Assembly: GCA_036417435.1 (NCBI GenBank)
Contig: CM070900.1
Span: forward strand, 123,520,315 to 123,584,314
Source: Inia geoffrensis
Taxonomy: Eukaryota > Chordata > Mammalia > Artiodactyla > Iniidae
DNA length: 64,000 bases
Reading direction: 5' to 3'
Shown here one piece after another: positions 23,179-35,339 of the stretch. Below the pieces are notes generated by a model. It did not search any database and was not told the origin of the DNA. It saw only the letters and a program-made list of their open reading frames with translations. A program made the translations under genes and the position numbers. Numbering within the stretch: position 1 is the first letter of the stretch; each line of letters starts with the position of its first letter.

Positions 23179-23408
23179 GGGCTTCCCTGGTGGTGCAGTG
23201 GTTGAGAGTCTGCCTGCTGATGCAGGGGACATGGGTTCGTGCCCCGGTCTGGGAAGATCCCACGTGCCGCGGAGCGGCTGGGCCCGTGAGCCATGGCCGC
23301 TGAGCCTGCGCGTCCGGAGCCTGTGCTCCTCAGCGGGAGAGGCCACAACAGTGAGAGGCCCGTGTACTGCAAAAACAAACAAACAATCAAACAAAAAACA
23401 AGAACAAA
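23179..23408 (+). repeat. CHR-type SINE
   Basis: Head 'gggcttccctggtggtgcag', end 'gagaggcccgtgtactgc', then a CAAA-rich tail. TSD aacctgttg / aaactgttg (23170-23178 and 23409-23417) has one mismatch. Antisense to MSH3. Confidence 0.94.
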
Positions 23409-23654
23409 AAACTGTTGATTTAGGGAAAAAAAAAAAAAAGCAGTTTATCCAGGAAGAAAGGAGCATGAGAAGACAGAAGTGATAGAAAATAACATTTAAA
23501 TGCCATTAATATTTCCTCCAATCATTAACAATATATGATGATCATGCTATGTGAAAAACACATTTATAGTGATTCTCACTGAGGATAAACTGGAGACTGT
23601 CAGAAAGACTCTTGTACAACCAAAGCTGTAAGAAAGATCCACAGAAAGAATCAA
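23409..23654. other. MSH3 intron 19, no recognised feature
   Basis: Short unique-looking intron between retroelements. Confidence 0.4.
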
Positions 23655-23990
23655 AAAAAAGGATACAAATGAACTTATTTACAAAACAGAAATAGACTCA
23701 TAGACGCAGAAAGCAAACTTATGGTTCCAAAGGGTAAGGGGTGATGGGGATAAATTGGGAATTTGGGATTAACAAATATACATTACTATATATAAAATAC
23801 ATAAAAAACAAGGACCTACTGTATAGCACAGGGAACTATTTTCAGTATCTTCTAATAACCTATTACAAAAAATAATCCAAAAAAGAATATATATACATAT
23901 ATGTATATATATATAACTGAATCACTTTGCTGTATACCTGAAACACTGTAAAACAACTATATTTCAATAAAAAATATTTTTTTAAACAAA
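23655..23990 (+). repeat. L1 3' UTR fragment
   Basis: 'ggatacaaatgaacttattt', 'tactgtatagcacagggaac' and 'aactgaatcactttgctgta', then an A-rich end. The flanks 'aagaaagatccaca' (left) and 'aagaaagatcgaca' (right) look like a target-site duplication. Confidence 0.85.
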
Positions 23991-24029
23991 AAGAAAGATC
24001 GACAAAGAATCAGGTAGGAAGGGAAGAGA

Positions 24030-25240
24030 AGCGATCAGGTCAGGACCTATGACCCTGGGAAAGGACATAGAAGAAAAGGGGGATCCTCCCTGGGGAGTGA
24101 GCGGTTCAGGCCACATATTGGGTGCCCCAGCCCTGGGGTCCAACACAGGGAAGAAGAGTCCCCTTAGCTGGTTAGAAAGCCAGTGGGATTAACAGGAAGG
24201 CTGAAAGAAACCTAGACAACGTTCACGAAGAGTGTACACAAACTTCCTTACTCTTGAAACAAAGTGCAGAAAGCAAACTGAAACTACACTGGACTCTGGA
24301 AGGTTTCCTGCAACCACTCCAGCACATGCCCTAGTCTGAACCAAGCACCCGCTCAGGCCCCACCTGCTTTGTGACATAGCTCCATGATAGGGTGAGTGCT
24401 GCTGCAGCTGAGGAGAATGCTCACTTGCAAGGGACTGCCAGCCCAGACCCAGAATGGCATCTGAATAGGGTAAGAGCAGCCATTACTGATGCTGACGGAA
24501 ACAGCACATCAGAAGTGGTCCTGGGCTTTGACTGTGGCCAGGACCACCACAGCCCATGCCAAGATCTAGGCCAAGTGCCCACAATGGCCCCGCCTGCTCT
24601 ACGGCACAGTTCCACACTAGGGTGAGAGCGGCAGCAGCCGAGGGAAGTGCTCAGTTGTAAAGCAAAAAGGCGGCTCAGACTGGGAACAGCATCTGAACAG
24701 GGCAGGGGCAGCCATTACTGGCACTTACAGAGGGAGCACATCAGAAGCAGTCTCAGGATCTGACAGTGGCTGAGGCCAACAGCCCGCACCCAGGCTCTCT
24801 TGCTCCAGCACTGCTCCCTTCTGGGGCGAGGGTACTGGTGCCGGGAGCAGGGAGAGCAAGAGCACACACTTTGAGGGAATGGAGCCAGCTTGGACCCAAC
24901 TCAGGGCTTCTGCTCCAGCACCTTGGGACCTGCCCCTGCCCCCAATAGGGTGGTGTTGGCCACAGAGCAGAGCAGAAGCTCCAGCTCTCACCTGGCTCTG
25001 GCCCTGGCCCATCCACCTCCAATCCCATTGCCTACCAAGGTGATGGCTTCTAGCGCACCCTGGGGAAAGATGTGACTCATGCTCACGTGAGATCTAGCTC
25101 TCCCACCAAAGGCACTGGGCACATTCAGACTATATAAGGTCGCTCCCACACAAGGATACCCCTTCAAGACCACAAGAGGTAACTGTTTCACTTAATTTCA
25201 CACAGAGAGAGAAAGCTAAGTAAAACAATAAGACAAAGGA
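24030..25240 (+). promoter_or_regulatory. L1 5' UTR with two tandem ~230-bp units
   Basis: GC-rich relative to the surroundings. 'ggtgagtgctgctgcagctg' at 24391 recurs as 'ggtgagagcggcagcagccg' at 24621, a period of 230 bp. The similarity holds through 'cagccattactg' and 'gcacatcagaag' in both units. A partial third unit precedes at about 24300 ('accactccagcacatgcc' against 'accaccacagcccatgcc'). In full-length L1s this region holds the internal promoter. No activity can be inferred for this decayed copy. Confidence 0.7.
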
Positions 25241-25242
25241 AT

Positions 25243-26070
25243 TTGTTTCAATCAAAAGAACAAGAGAAAACCTCTGAAAAAACAACTAAGGAAACAGAAA
25301 TAAGTAATTTGCCAGATAAAGAGTTTAAAGCATTAGTAATAAGCATGCTAACTGAATTAGGGAAAAGAGTAGAGGAACACAGTGTGAATTGTAACAAGGA
25401 CCAAGAAAGTATAAAAAAGAACCAGTCAGAACTTAAGAATAACTGAAATGAAAGACAAACTAGAAGGAATTAATAGCAGACTGGGTGATACAGAAGAATG
25501 CACAACTGATTTGGAAGACAGAATAATGGAAATCACCCAATCAGAAGAACAAAAAGGAAAACAAATTTAAAAAATGAGAACTGTTTAAGGGACTTCTAAG
25601 ACAACATCAAGTGAACCAACATTTGCATTATAGGGGTCCCAGAAGGAGAAGAGAGAGAAAAAGGGGTCAAAAATATATTTGATCAAATTATGGCTGAAAC
25701 TTTCCTGAACCTGAAGAATGAAACAGATAATCAGGTATAGGAAGCACAGAGACTCCCAAACAAGATGAACCCAAATAGACCCACAGTAAGATATACCATA
25801 ATTAAAATGGCAAAAGTTAAAAGAGAGAATTCTAAAGTCATCAAGAGAAAAACAGTCATATATAAGGGAACCCCCATAACGTTACCAGCTGATTTTTCTG
25901 CAGAAAGTTTGCAGGCCAGAAGGGAGTGGTATGATATTTTTAAAGTGCTGAAAAAGAAAAACCTGCAAACTAGGATAACCTACCTAGCAAGATTATCATT
26001 TAGAACTGAAGGAGAGGTAAAGAACTTCTCAGACAAGCAAAAACTAAGAGTTTATCAATACTAAAGCTAC
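25243..26070 (+). pseudogene. L1 ORF1p remnant
   Basis: 25243-25446 encodes an N-terminal part with LPDKEFKALVISMLTELGK, typical of the L1 ORF1p coiled-coil/RRM entry, then a stop. 25765-26064 encodes the C-terminal domain with ADFSAESLQARREW and ITYLARLSFRTEGE, the RNA-binding/nucleic-acid-chaperone end of ORF1p. Stops between the two show decay. Confidence 0.85.
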
Positions 26071-26325
26071 CCTAAAAGAACTGTTAAAAGGTCTTCTCTA
26101 AGTGGAAGAGACTATAACATGAAGTAAGTATCTATAGAGAAGGAAAATCCCACTAGTAAAGGCAAATATATGGTAAAAGCTGAGGATCAACCACTTAAAT
26201 AAGTTAGTATGAGATTAAAAGACAAAAAATTGTATAAGGAACTATAACTACAATGAACAACCGTAAAGGGATAAACATGAAAATGTAAAATATGACATCA
26301 AAAACACAAAATGTGGGAGAGGGGA

Positions 26326-26841
26326 TATATAGCTGTTAGCCTAACTGATGCCATCTTGGGCCCTTAGAGTCTCTCCTGTCCTTCCACTGACCCTACCCAG
26401 GACTGTACTATGCAGTAAATCACTTGTCTGTCATTAAGGGCTTTGAATTAACAGATATTGTTTAATAATAATTAGGATCAGGTGGCCTCTATGCTCTGTT
26501 AGTCCCCAAACAATGATGAAAACCTTCACTGACGTATTCCTAGTGCCCACAAGACTAGTTACCCGTTCATAAATTTAATTTAGGAATGCACATTCTGTTT
26601 CCAAGCACCTATCCCCCACACCCTAGGTCAATTATAAAATTGTCCCAATGGCCCCTTGGCAGTGCAGACTGCACCTACGAATGCCTCTGTATCACTGTCT
26701 CCTCAATCCCAATTGTGCCCTGTGAGTAAGTTACCCTATAATAAACTGACCCATTGATTATATGGGGCTGCCTGCCTCATCGTTTGGTCTCAAGATGCCT
26801 TCTCAGTTGGGTGGGACTTTTCATTCCCACTGTCCTCTCAC
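26326..26841 (+). repeat. Solo LTR inserted in the L1 spacer
   Basis: Interrupts L1 text: 'aaaatgtgggagagg' on the left resumes at 'gggggagtaaaaaatt' on the right. The recognisable LTR begins near tgttagcctaactgatgcc and ends near cctctca. It holds a TATA-like 'attataaaattg' (26631) and a poly(A)-type 'ataataaactgac' (26737). A short gggga repeat flanks both sides (26321-26325 and 26842-26847) as a possible target duplication. No internal retroviral genes. Family not assigned. Confidence 0.65.
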
Positions 26842-27114
26842 GGGGGAGTAAAAAATTGTTCAAACACATCTTTTAGAATGTGTTTGAACTTAAATGACTA
26901 CCAATTTAAAACAAGCAGATATAGTTATAGGTCAACATAAATAAATCCCAAGGTAACCACAAATCAAAAACCTACAATAAATAAACAAAAACTAGAGAGA
27001 AAAGAACACAAGCATACCACTAAAGAAAAATCATCAAGCCAAAAGGGAAGCAACTAAAATAATAATAAAAGAACAGAGAAGAACTACAAAAACAACCAGA
27101 AAACAAGTAACAAA

Positions 27115-30100
27115 ATGGCAATGACAATAAGTACATACCTATCAATAATCACTTTAAATGTCAATGAACTAAATGCTCCAGTCAAAAGACATAGTGTGGC
27201 TACTGAGATTTTTTTAAAAAGGACCCATCTATATGCTGCCTACAGGAGACTTACTTCAGAGCTAAAGAAACACACAGACTGAAAGTCAGGGTGGGAAGAA
27301 GGTATTTCATGCTAATAAAACAACAAGAAAGTGGAGGTAGCAATATTTATATCAGACAAAATCGACTCTAAAACAATGTCTATAACAAAACACACAAAAA
27401 AGGGCATTACATAGTGATAAAGGAATCAATACAAGAAGAGGCTATAATACTCACTAACATATATAAACCTAACAGAGGAGCACCTAAGTATACAAAGCAA
27501 ATACTAACAGACATAAAAGGAGAAATTGACAATAATATAATAATAGGAGGGAACTGTAACACCCACTTACATCAATGCACAGATCATTCAGACAGAAAAT
27601 CAATTAGGAAACAGTGGTCTCCAATGACACATTAGACCAGCGGGGCTTAATATCTACAGGACAGTCTATGCAAAAACAGTAGAATACACATTCTTTTCAA
27701 CTGCACATGGAATGTTCTCATGCTAGGCCATAAAATAAGCCTCAACAAACGTAAGAGGGTAGAAATTATATCAAGCATTTTTCAATCACAACCATATGAA
27801 ACTAAAAATCAATTATAGGAAGAAAAATGGGAGAAACACAAACACACAGAGACTAAACAACATGCTACTAAGACACCAATGGATCAATGAAGGAATCAAA
27901 GAGGTAATCAGAAAATACCTTGAGACAAATGAAAATGGAAATGCAACACTCCAAAATCTATAGGATGTAGCAAGAGCAGCTACAAGAGGTATGTTTATGG
28001 CAATACACACCTACCTCAAGAAACAAGAAAAATGTTACATAAACAAGCTAACCTACCATCTAAAGGAATCAGAAAAAGAAGAACAAAGGTCAAGGTCAGA
28101 AGAAGGAAGGAAGTAATACAGATCAGAGAGGAAATGAATAAAATAAGGACAACCACCCTCCCCAAAATAGAAAAGATCAATGAAACCAAGAGCTGATTTT
28201 CTGAAAAGATAAACAAAATTGATAAACCTCATTAAGGAAAAAAAGAGAGAAATAAATAAGAGGAGAAATAATAATTGATATCACAGAGATAAAAGGAGAA
28301 ATAATAATTGATATCACAGAGATACAAAAAATCATAGGAGAATACTATGAACAGTTATATGCCAACAAAATGGACAACCTAGAAGAAATGGACAAATTTC
28401 TAGAAAGAGACAATGTTCCAAACTGAATCAAGAAGAAATCTGAACAAATGATCACTAGGAGTGAAACTGAACATATAATTACTGGTAGTGAAATTGAATT
28501 TGTAATTAAAAAAACCTCTCAGTGAACAAAAGTCCAGACCAGATGGCTTCAAAGGGGAATTCTACCAAACATACACAGAAGAGCAAATACCTATCTTTCT
28601 CAAACTATTCCAAAAAAAACTGAAGATGACAGAACACTCCCAAATTCATTCTATGAGGCCACCATTACCCTGATACCAAAATCAAAGACACTAAAAAAAA
28701 AGAAAAGAAAATTATAGGCCAATATCTAAGATGAATATAGATGCAAAAATCCTCAATAAAATATTAGCAAACCAAATCCAACAATATATAAAAAGGGTCA
28801 TATACCATGATCAAGTTGGATTTATTTCAGGGGCTTAAGGATGACTCAATATTCACAAAATCAATGTGATTGATATACCACATTAACAAAAGGAAGGATA
28901 AAAATCACATGATCATCTCAATAGACACAGAAAAAGCATTTGACAAAATCCATTCATGATAAAAACTCTCAAAGTAGGTATATAGGGAACATATCTCAAC
29001 ATAATAAAGCCCATATATGATAAACCCACAGCTAACATTATACTCAACAGTGAAAAGCTAAAAGCTTCCCCTCTAAAATCAGGAACAAGACAAGGATACC
29101 AACTCTCACCACTTCTATTTAACATAATATTGGAAGACCAAGCCACAGCAATCACACAAGAAAAACAAATAAAAGGCATCCAAATTGGAAGAAAATAAGT
29201 AAAACTGTCACTATTTGCAGATGACATAATACTATATATAGAAAACCCTAAAGTCTCCACCAAAAAACTAGTAAAACTAATAAATGAATTCAGTAAAGTT
29301 GCAAGATACAAGACTAATATACAAAAATCAGTTGCTTTTCTATACACTAATAGTGAACTATCAGAAAGAGAAAAGGAAGAAAACAATCCATTTAACATCA
29401 CATCAAAAAGAAAAAAATACCTAGGAATAAACCTAACCAAGGAAGTGAAAGACCTATACTCTGAAATCTATAAAACATTATTGAAGGAAAATGAAGGTGA
29501 TACAAATAAATGGAAAGATATCCCGTGCTCATGAACTGGAAAAAATATTGTTGAAATGTCCATAATACCCAAAGCAATCTGCAGATTTAATGCAATTCCT
29601 GTCAAAATACCCATGACATTTTTCACAGAACTAGAACAAATAACGTTAAAATTTATATGGACCCATAAAAGACCCCTAGTTGCCAAAGCAATCTTGACAA
29701 AAGAGAACAAAGCTGGAGGTGTCACCCTCCCAGACTTCAGACAAAGCTACAGTAGTCAACACAGCATGGTACTGGCACAAAAACAGACACAAAGATCAAT
29801 GGAACAGAGTGGGGAGCACTGAAATAAACCCACACACTAATGATCAATTAATTTACAACAAAGGAGACAAGAATATACAATGGAGAAAAGGCAATTTCTT
29901 CAATAGGTGGTGCTAGGAAAACTGAACAACTACATTTAAAAGAATGAAATTGTAACATTTTATGACAACATATATAAAAATAAACTCAAAATGGATTAAA
30001 GATCTGAAACCATAAAACTCCATAAATCGTAGCAGTATTTTTGGGGATCAGTTTCCTAAGGCAAAAGAAACAGAAGCAAAAAGAAACAAATAGGACCTAA

Positions 30101-30735
30101 TTAAACCTAAAAGCTTTTGCACAGCACAGAAAACCATCAACAAAACAAAAAGACAACCTACTGAATGGGAGAAAATATTTACAAATGATATGACCAATAA
30201 GGAATTAATATATAAAATATATAACAACTCAGCATCAAAAACACAAACAACCGGATTAAAAATTGGGCAGAAGACCTGAATAGACAGTTTTCCAAAGAAG
30301 ATATACAGATGGCCAACAGGCACATGAAAAGATGCTCAACATCACCAATCATTAGAGAAATGCAAATCAAAACCACAATGAGTTATCACCTCATAGCTGT
30401 CAGAATAGATATCATCAAAAAGTCTACAAATAAAAAATATTGGTGAGGATGCTGAAAAAGGCAACCCATTTACACTGTTGGTGGGAGTGTAAATTGGTGT
30501 AGTCATTATGGAAAATAGTATGGAGGTTCCTCAAAAAACTAAAAATAAAACTACCATATGATCCAGCAATTCCACTACTGGGTATGCATCTGAAAAAACA
30601 AAAAACACTAATTTGAAAAGATTCATGCACCACAATGTTCACAGCAGCATTATTTACAGTAGCCAAGATATGGAAGAGACCTAAGTGTCCATCAACAGAT
30701 GAATGGATAAAGAAGATGTGGTGTGTGTGTGTGTG

Positions 30736-30785
<50 letters not shown>

Positions 30786-30950
30786 GGAATAACACTAAGC
30801 CATAAAAAAGAATGAAATTCTGCCATTTGTAACAATGTGGATGGGCCTAGAGAGTATTACACTTAGAAAAATAAGTCGGACAGAGAAAGACAAATATTTT
30901 ATGTTACCACTTACATGTGGAATCTAAAAAGTAAAGCAAACGAAGGAATA
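27115..30950 (+). pseudogene. L1 ORF2 remnant
   Basis: The endonuclease start is readable as NVNELNAPVKRHSV near 27160. The reverse-transcriptase motif LFADDIIL lies near 29208-29232, with the FADD catalytic pair intact. The C-terminal part follows ('aaactaccatatgatccagc'). Many stops, frameshifts and a 33-bp direct duplication (about 28260-28325) break the frame. Confidence 0.85.
30719..30782 (+). repeat. (GT)n(AT)n microsatellite in L1 ORF2
   Basis: A run of gt units followed by a long at run, replacing a short spot in L1 ORF2 text. Likely length-polymorphic. Confidence 0.95.
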
Positions 30951-31233
30951 TAATAGAATAGAAATTGACTCACAGGTATAGAGAACAAACTAATGGTTAC
31001 CAGTGGGGAGAGGGAACAGTGGAATGGCAAGGTAGGTGTAGGGAATTAAGAGATACAAATTACTATGTGTAAAATAAATAAGCTACAAGGCTATATTGTA
31101 TAGCACAGGGAAATATAGCTATTATTTTGTAACAACTTTAAATGGAGAATAATCTATAAAAGTACTGAATCAAATATATTGTACACCTGAAATATAATAC
31201 TGTAAGTCAACTATACTTCAATTAAAAAGAAAA

Positions 31234-31785
31234 CACATTTATAGCAGAATCATGAGAATAATCTGGCCATAAAATTAAATTAAGCTTACAACTCAAACAT
31301 ATTTTATGGTATGCATTATTGTTCCTCTGCTTTGTCATTAGGTACAAAGTCAACAGGGTATGCACATTATTGTAATCACTTACTTTTAACATTTATATAG
31401 ACAAAACAAGCATTTCTGGGAATATTTGTTCTGGGAGAAGAGAGGAAATGGAAAGTTTGTGGTCTTTGCTCTCCTCTCACACTACCTCAACTTGACTAGT
31501 TTCAAGTATCATTCTTGTAACAAATATGTGAGTTCCTACTATGTGCCCACATGGTAGTAGGTTCTAAGGCACCTTCTTGGTCTCAGGGTAAGAGACTGTG
31601 ACCAGGATTCTAGTGTCCAACCTGCCCCACTCTAGAATACTTGGGCTGTGGATTTCCCTTGGGTTACAGAGACCCACAGGGTTCGAGCACTTCCTGGGAG
31701 TCTTCCTGCTGTGCGTATTTGACTCATTTTCCTCCCTCTTACAAATTTAGAAGCCACCAACCACACTTTTCCCTTTCTCCCTCGC
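31234..31785. other. MSH3 intron 19, no recognised feature
   Basis: Unique-looking intron. Nothing supported. Confidence 0.45.
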
Positions 31786-31799
31786 AAAAAGGTAAACTT

Positions 31800-31993
31800 G
31801 GGCTTCCCTGGTGGCGCAGTGGTTGAGAGTCCGCCTGCCGATGGAGGGGACACGGGTTCGTGCCCCGGTCTGGGAGGATCCCACATGCCATGGAGCAGCT
31901 GGGCCCGTGGGCCATGGCCGCTGGGCCTGCGCGTCCAGAGCCTGTGCTCCGCAACGAGAGAGGCCACAGCAGTGAGAGGCCCACGTACCGCAA

Positions 31994-32024
<31 letters not shown>
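31800..32024 (+). repeat. CHR-type SINE
   Basis: Head 'gggcttccctggtggcgcag', B-box-like 'cgggttcgtgccccggtct', end 'gagaggcccacgtaccgc', then a long A tail. TSD aaaaaggtaaactt lies at 31786-31799 and 32025-32038. Antisense to MSH3. Open frames on both strands here are artefacts of the SINE. Confidence 0.96.
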
Positions 32025-32025
<1 letters not shown>

Positions 32026-32199
32026 AAAAGGTAAACTTATATTATTTATATTAAAAAAAAAAAACAAAAACCACGAACGAGCTAAAAACTCCACCTTGGA
32101 TTGCTATTAAAAAATCCATCCATTACGAAGTCATTTGGTTTTAAAAAGCAAACAATCCTGAGACTGCTGTGGGTTATGGTGGCGTTTCCCAAGCAATAC

Positions 32200-32665
32200 T
32201 GAGACAGGCTGGGACCTGGGACCCTTTGCTGCAGTGCTTGCACCTGAACAAACGTCTCCTCGAGGAACAAAATACAAAGAAACTATATGAGACTAAAAAC
32301 AACTGCATGAATGCGCAGTTGGGGTAAATTTTGGATAACAACATACAAAGAGACCAAAACCGAACTGCCACTTCTGAAGAGCCGGGAGCAAAAGCAGGGT
32401 ACTGAGCATGCCCCCTGCATACAGCACCACGAAAGGGGTGGGTGAACCCCCTAAGCCACTCTCCAGCCCATCCCTTGGACACACCCCTACCCTCGCCCCA
32501 TATAAGGAACCAGCTTGGCCTCCCTGAGTGATCCGGAGAAACTGTTGCTTGTTCTTCCTCCTCCTTGCTGAGGCAGGGGCCCCAATAAAGCCTTGCCTGA
32601 ATTTCTCGTTTGGACTCATATCAATTTCTGTTGATTAAGGAGGCTAAGAACTCTGGTTGGTAACA
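32200..32665 (+). repeat. Solo LTR (ERV), copy 1 of a pair
   Basis: Starts tgagacaggctgggacctgg and ends ...ggttggtaaca, with TG...CA ends. It has a TATA-like 'ccccatataaggaacc' and a poly(A) signal in 'ccccaataaagccttgcc'. It is closely similar over its length to 49136-49631 in the same orientation. No gag/pol/env is nearby. No convincing flanking duplication was found ('atac' before, 'gtat' after), so the true left end may lie a little upstream. Confidence 0.85.
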
Positions 32666-32929
32666 GTATGTCTTGGCAAACGGTCTTGGTCTGCTTCACA
32701 GGTTATAGGTGTTCCAAGATGCTGACCCTCAAAGTGGCAGGTGGAGCTGGGGCAGTCAGAGCTCCCAGGACAACCTCCTTTTGCTCTGAGCAACCTTTTC
32801 CTTCTCCTTTTATGCCAGTGTACCAGCACTAGGATCTTTTTGTTGGTGTGCTGCGAAGTGAAAAAGGTTGGAAAGCACTGGCTTGCCTTAGCATACTTTC
32901 ATGTTTTGGGAAATAGTTCAAGACTATTC

Positions 32930-33030
32930 AACTTGGGCAACCCCTGGCAGTCAACTCCCCTTTCTGGGCCTTGGTTTACTCACAAGTATGAAGAGGTGGT
33001 TACACTAAATGATCCCTAATGTCCCTTTCT
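32930..33030 (+). repeat. MIR SINE fragment
   Basis: 'gggccttggtttactcacaa' followed by 'tatgaagaggtggttaca' and 'atgatccctaatgtccc' is MIR-like in forward orientation. Confidence 0.5.
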
Positions 33031-33164
33031 AGTTCTACAGTACAATCACTGTGTAAGTTGTGAACTTCCCATATAACATCCTGAAAAATAACATTTTGTG
33101 AAGAAGAAAAAAGCACAGATTTGGAGTAAGACTTGGAGACTGCTCAAGACTTCAAGTTAATCCT

Positions 33165-33865
33165 TATTTAACAAATCTGATTAGATGCCTGCTATGTGCC
33201 AGAGAGCTGTGATTGACAGTAGGATTATAACTAAAGCAGAGAAGCAAAGTCCCTGTTCCCTTCAAGCTTATAATCCACTGGGAACCACAAACCAAAAAAA
33301 GGCAATTACAATTTAGTGGCATAAAGACTAAACTGGGGAGAAATACAGAGTGTTGTGGGTATGTGACAGGGGTACCCATCCCAGCTTTGGTAGGGAAGCT
33401 TTAGTGCGGGATGTGACACCAGGACCAGACTTAAAGAAAAGCAGGAGCTGGAGGGCGTGTGGGGTGGGAGGTGGGTGTGTGGGAGGTGGGTGCGGCGGAC
33501 GGTGTGGGGGAAGATGACATTCTAGGCAGAGGGAAGACCATCTGCCAAGTCCCTTAGTGGCGCAGTACGTTGGGAACTATACGACTGGAATTTTAAGCAT
33601 TAATTCAAATAAGGGAGTGATGTGACAGGTTAGGAAAAGCCCTGTGGCTGCAGAGTGGAGAATAAACTGGAGGTGGGCAGATCCAGTGGCTGCTAAGTCT
33701 ACAAATACTCAGATTATGTAATGAGTCAGGGAAGGGAACCAAAAAGGGAGGGTTTAAAAGCGTATTCCTTTCAATTATGTTTGCAGAAGTCAAACAAGGT
33801 TTCCTAGAAGAAGAGGCAGAGCCAGGTCTTAAAGGATAAAAAGGAATATACAATAGCCCCTTGTT
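33165..33865 (-). repeat. L2 LINE 3' end
   Basis: Plus strand reads 'gatgcctgctatgtgccaga', 'caagcttataatccactggg', 'gacattctaggcagagggaa' and 'aggcagagccaggtcttaaa', the L2 3' region in reverse complement. A G-rich run at 33450-33515 lies inside. Confidence 0.7.
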
Positions 33866-34069
33866 TTTTTAAATTTTTTGTATTTCTATTTTTTTTTTGA
33901 TGTTCAGATGAAACAATAACTGAATGCTAAAAATTAGGTAGGGATACATTTAAGAGATACTTGAAAAATCCTCTTCAGCTAAACCCACTTTTAGTGAAAT
34001 GACTCTTCTATGTCATGCCTGAGACATGACATTTCTTCAGCTTTCTTTACATTTTTATACAATCTCTCT

Positions 34070-34260
34070 GAGTGACAGACCCAGAATCTAAACTCCCTGT
34101 ACATGCATCATGATGATTCTTAAATCCCTAACTCCAGCTCAGCCCTCTCTCCTGGCTTTTATATCCACCTTCACCTTGGGATCTCCACCAAATGTCCCAC
34201 AAGCCCCTCAAAGTCACAGTTCCTTTCTATTTGATTCTTTGTTATATTCCTGCCAGAAAA
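34070..34260 (+). repeat. Possible L2 fragment
   Basis: C/T-rich text with 'gggatctccaccaaatgtcc' is reminiscent of the L2 ORF2 end. Weak. Confidence 0.35.
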
Positions 34261-34289
34261 CCCAATGTAGCAGGTTAAAAAAAAAAAAG

Positions 34290-34415
34290 CTTAGTTTGTT
34301 TATTGACCATTCGGATATCCTCTACTTTGAAATGCCTGTTGAAGTCTGTTTCCAATTTTTCTACTGGATAATCCGTTAGTTCCCTCATAGACTTTATAAG
34401 TACTCCATCAGTGTT
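34290..34415 (-). repeat. Old L1 fragment
   Basis: 'gaccattcggatatcctcta' and 'aaatgcctgttgaagtctgt' followed by 'ttttctactggataatccg' match reverse-complement L1 ORF2 near its C-terminal part. Confidence 0.6.
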
Positions 34416-35116
34416 AATTTAATTGGATCTATCTCCCAAATTAGAGAGGTATTGTGTCTCTTCTTTGTAAGCCTGAAATCAAGCACAATATTGACACAAA
34501 GTAACTGTGTCAAAATCTGTAAAAATAAAATATGCATAAAACAATGCTAGTAAAAAATTCATAAATCAATGCAAGATTGTGAGATGTGAAAAAAAATGAG
34601 TATTCCTAAAACCGGTTGAGGAAAAGCAGGCAGTAAGTTGGCTTGTTTAGAAGCATTACAATGAGTTCATATAATACTGGATCCAGAAAAGTATAATTAC
34701 ATGTGCAAAAGACCATTTCTTAAAATTACATGACTATCAAAAGCAACGATGCCACTTGACTTTCAGGAAATTATTTTCAGAGTGTATTTTATAATTAACA
34801 CCTATAAAATATTTAAAATTGAGTTTTACATAGTAAGTTCTTTTTCAACAGTATCCCTATATAGAAATTTATACCCTGCAAAAAAGAATGCACTTCACCA
34901 TAGCAACAGTTCTATATCAACTCCTACTCAAGTTAGAAAAAGCATATGTAAAAGAAATGAATATTCGGAATATTCTGAGGTGCTTGCTAGAATAAATCAC
35001 TCCATTTATTTTGTAAAAATTTAAAAGTAAGAGTTCAACGTTTCTTTGAAACATTCCTGTAATTAGGCTAATTTAGTTTCTCAAATCTTGCTTTTTTAAA
35101 TAGTGTAATACATTAC
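34416..35116. other. MSH3 intron 19, no recognised feature
   Basis: AT-rich intron. A 91-codon open frame at 34749-35024 has no recognisable similarity. Confidence 0.45.
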
Positions 35117-35130
35117 TTAAAAGAGGGGGA

Positions 35131-35336
35131 GGGCTTCCCTGGTGGCGCAGTGGTTGAGAGTCCGCCTGCCGATGCAGGGGACACGGGTTCGTGCCCCAGT
35201 CTGCGAAGATCCCACATGCCGTGGAGCAACTGGGCCCGTGAGCCATGGCCGCTAAGCCTGTGCGTCTGGAGCCTGTGCTCCACAAGGGAGAGGCCACAAC
35301 AGTGAGAGGCCCGCATACCACAAAAAAAAAAAAAAA
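35131..35336 (+). repeat. CHR-type SINE
   Basis: Head 'gggcttccctggtggcgcag', end 'gagaggcccgcataccac' plus A tail. Flanks aaaagaggggga and aaaagagggggg form a TSD. Antisense to MSH3. Confidence 0.94.
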
Positions 35337-35339
35337 AAA

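Larger units (their letters stand above)
24020..31233 (+). mobile_element. Nearly full-length old L1, interrupted by an LTR
   Basis: The order is GC-rich 5' UTR (about 24030-25240), decayed ORF1 (25243-26070), inter-ORF spacer, LTR insertion (26326-26841), ORF2 (about 27115-30950) and 3' UTR to 31233 ('tatacttcaattaaaaagaa'). Without the LTR this is about 6.7 kb, full length for a mammalian L1. Stops and frameshifts are throughout, so the element is inactive. It is antisense to MSH3 and makes up a quarter of intron 19. Confidence 0.85.

Noticed and set aside
28913..29440. 175-codon minus-strand open frame
   Set aside because: Antisense shadow of the L1 reverse-transcriptase region. The plus strand carries the recognisable FADD motif.
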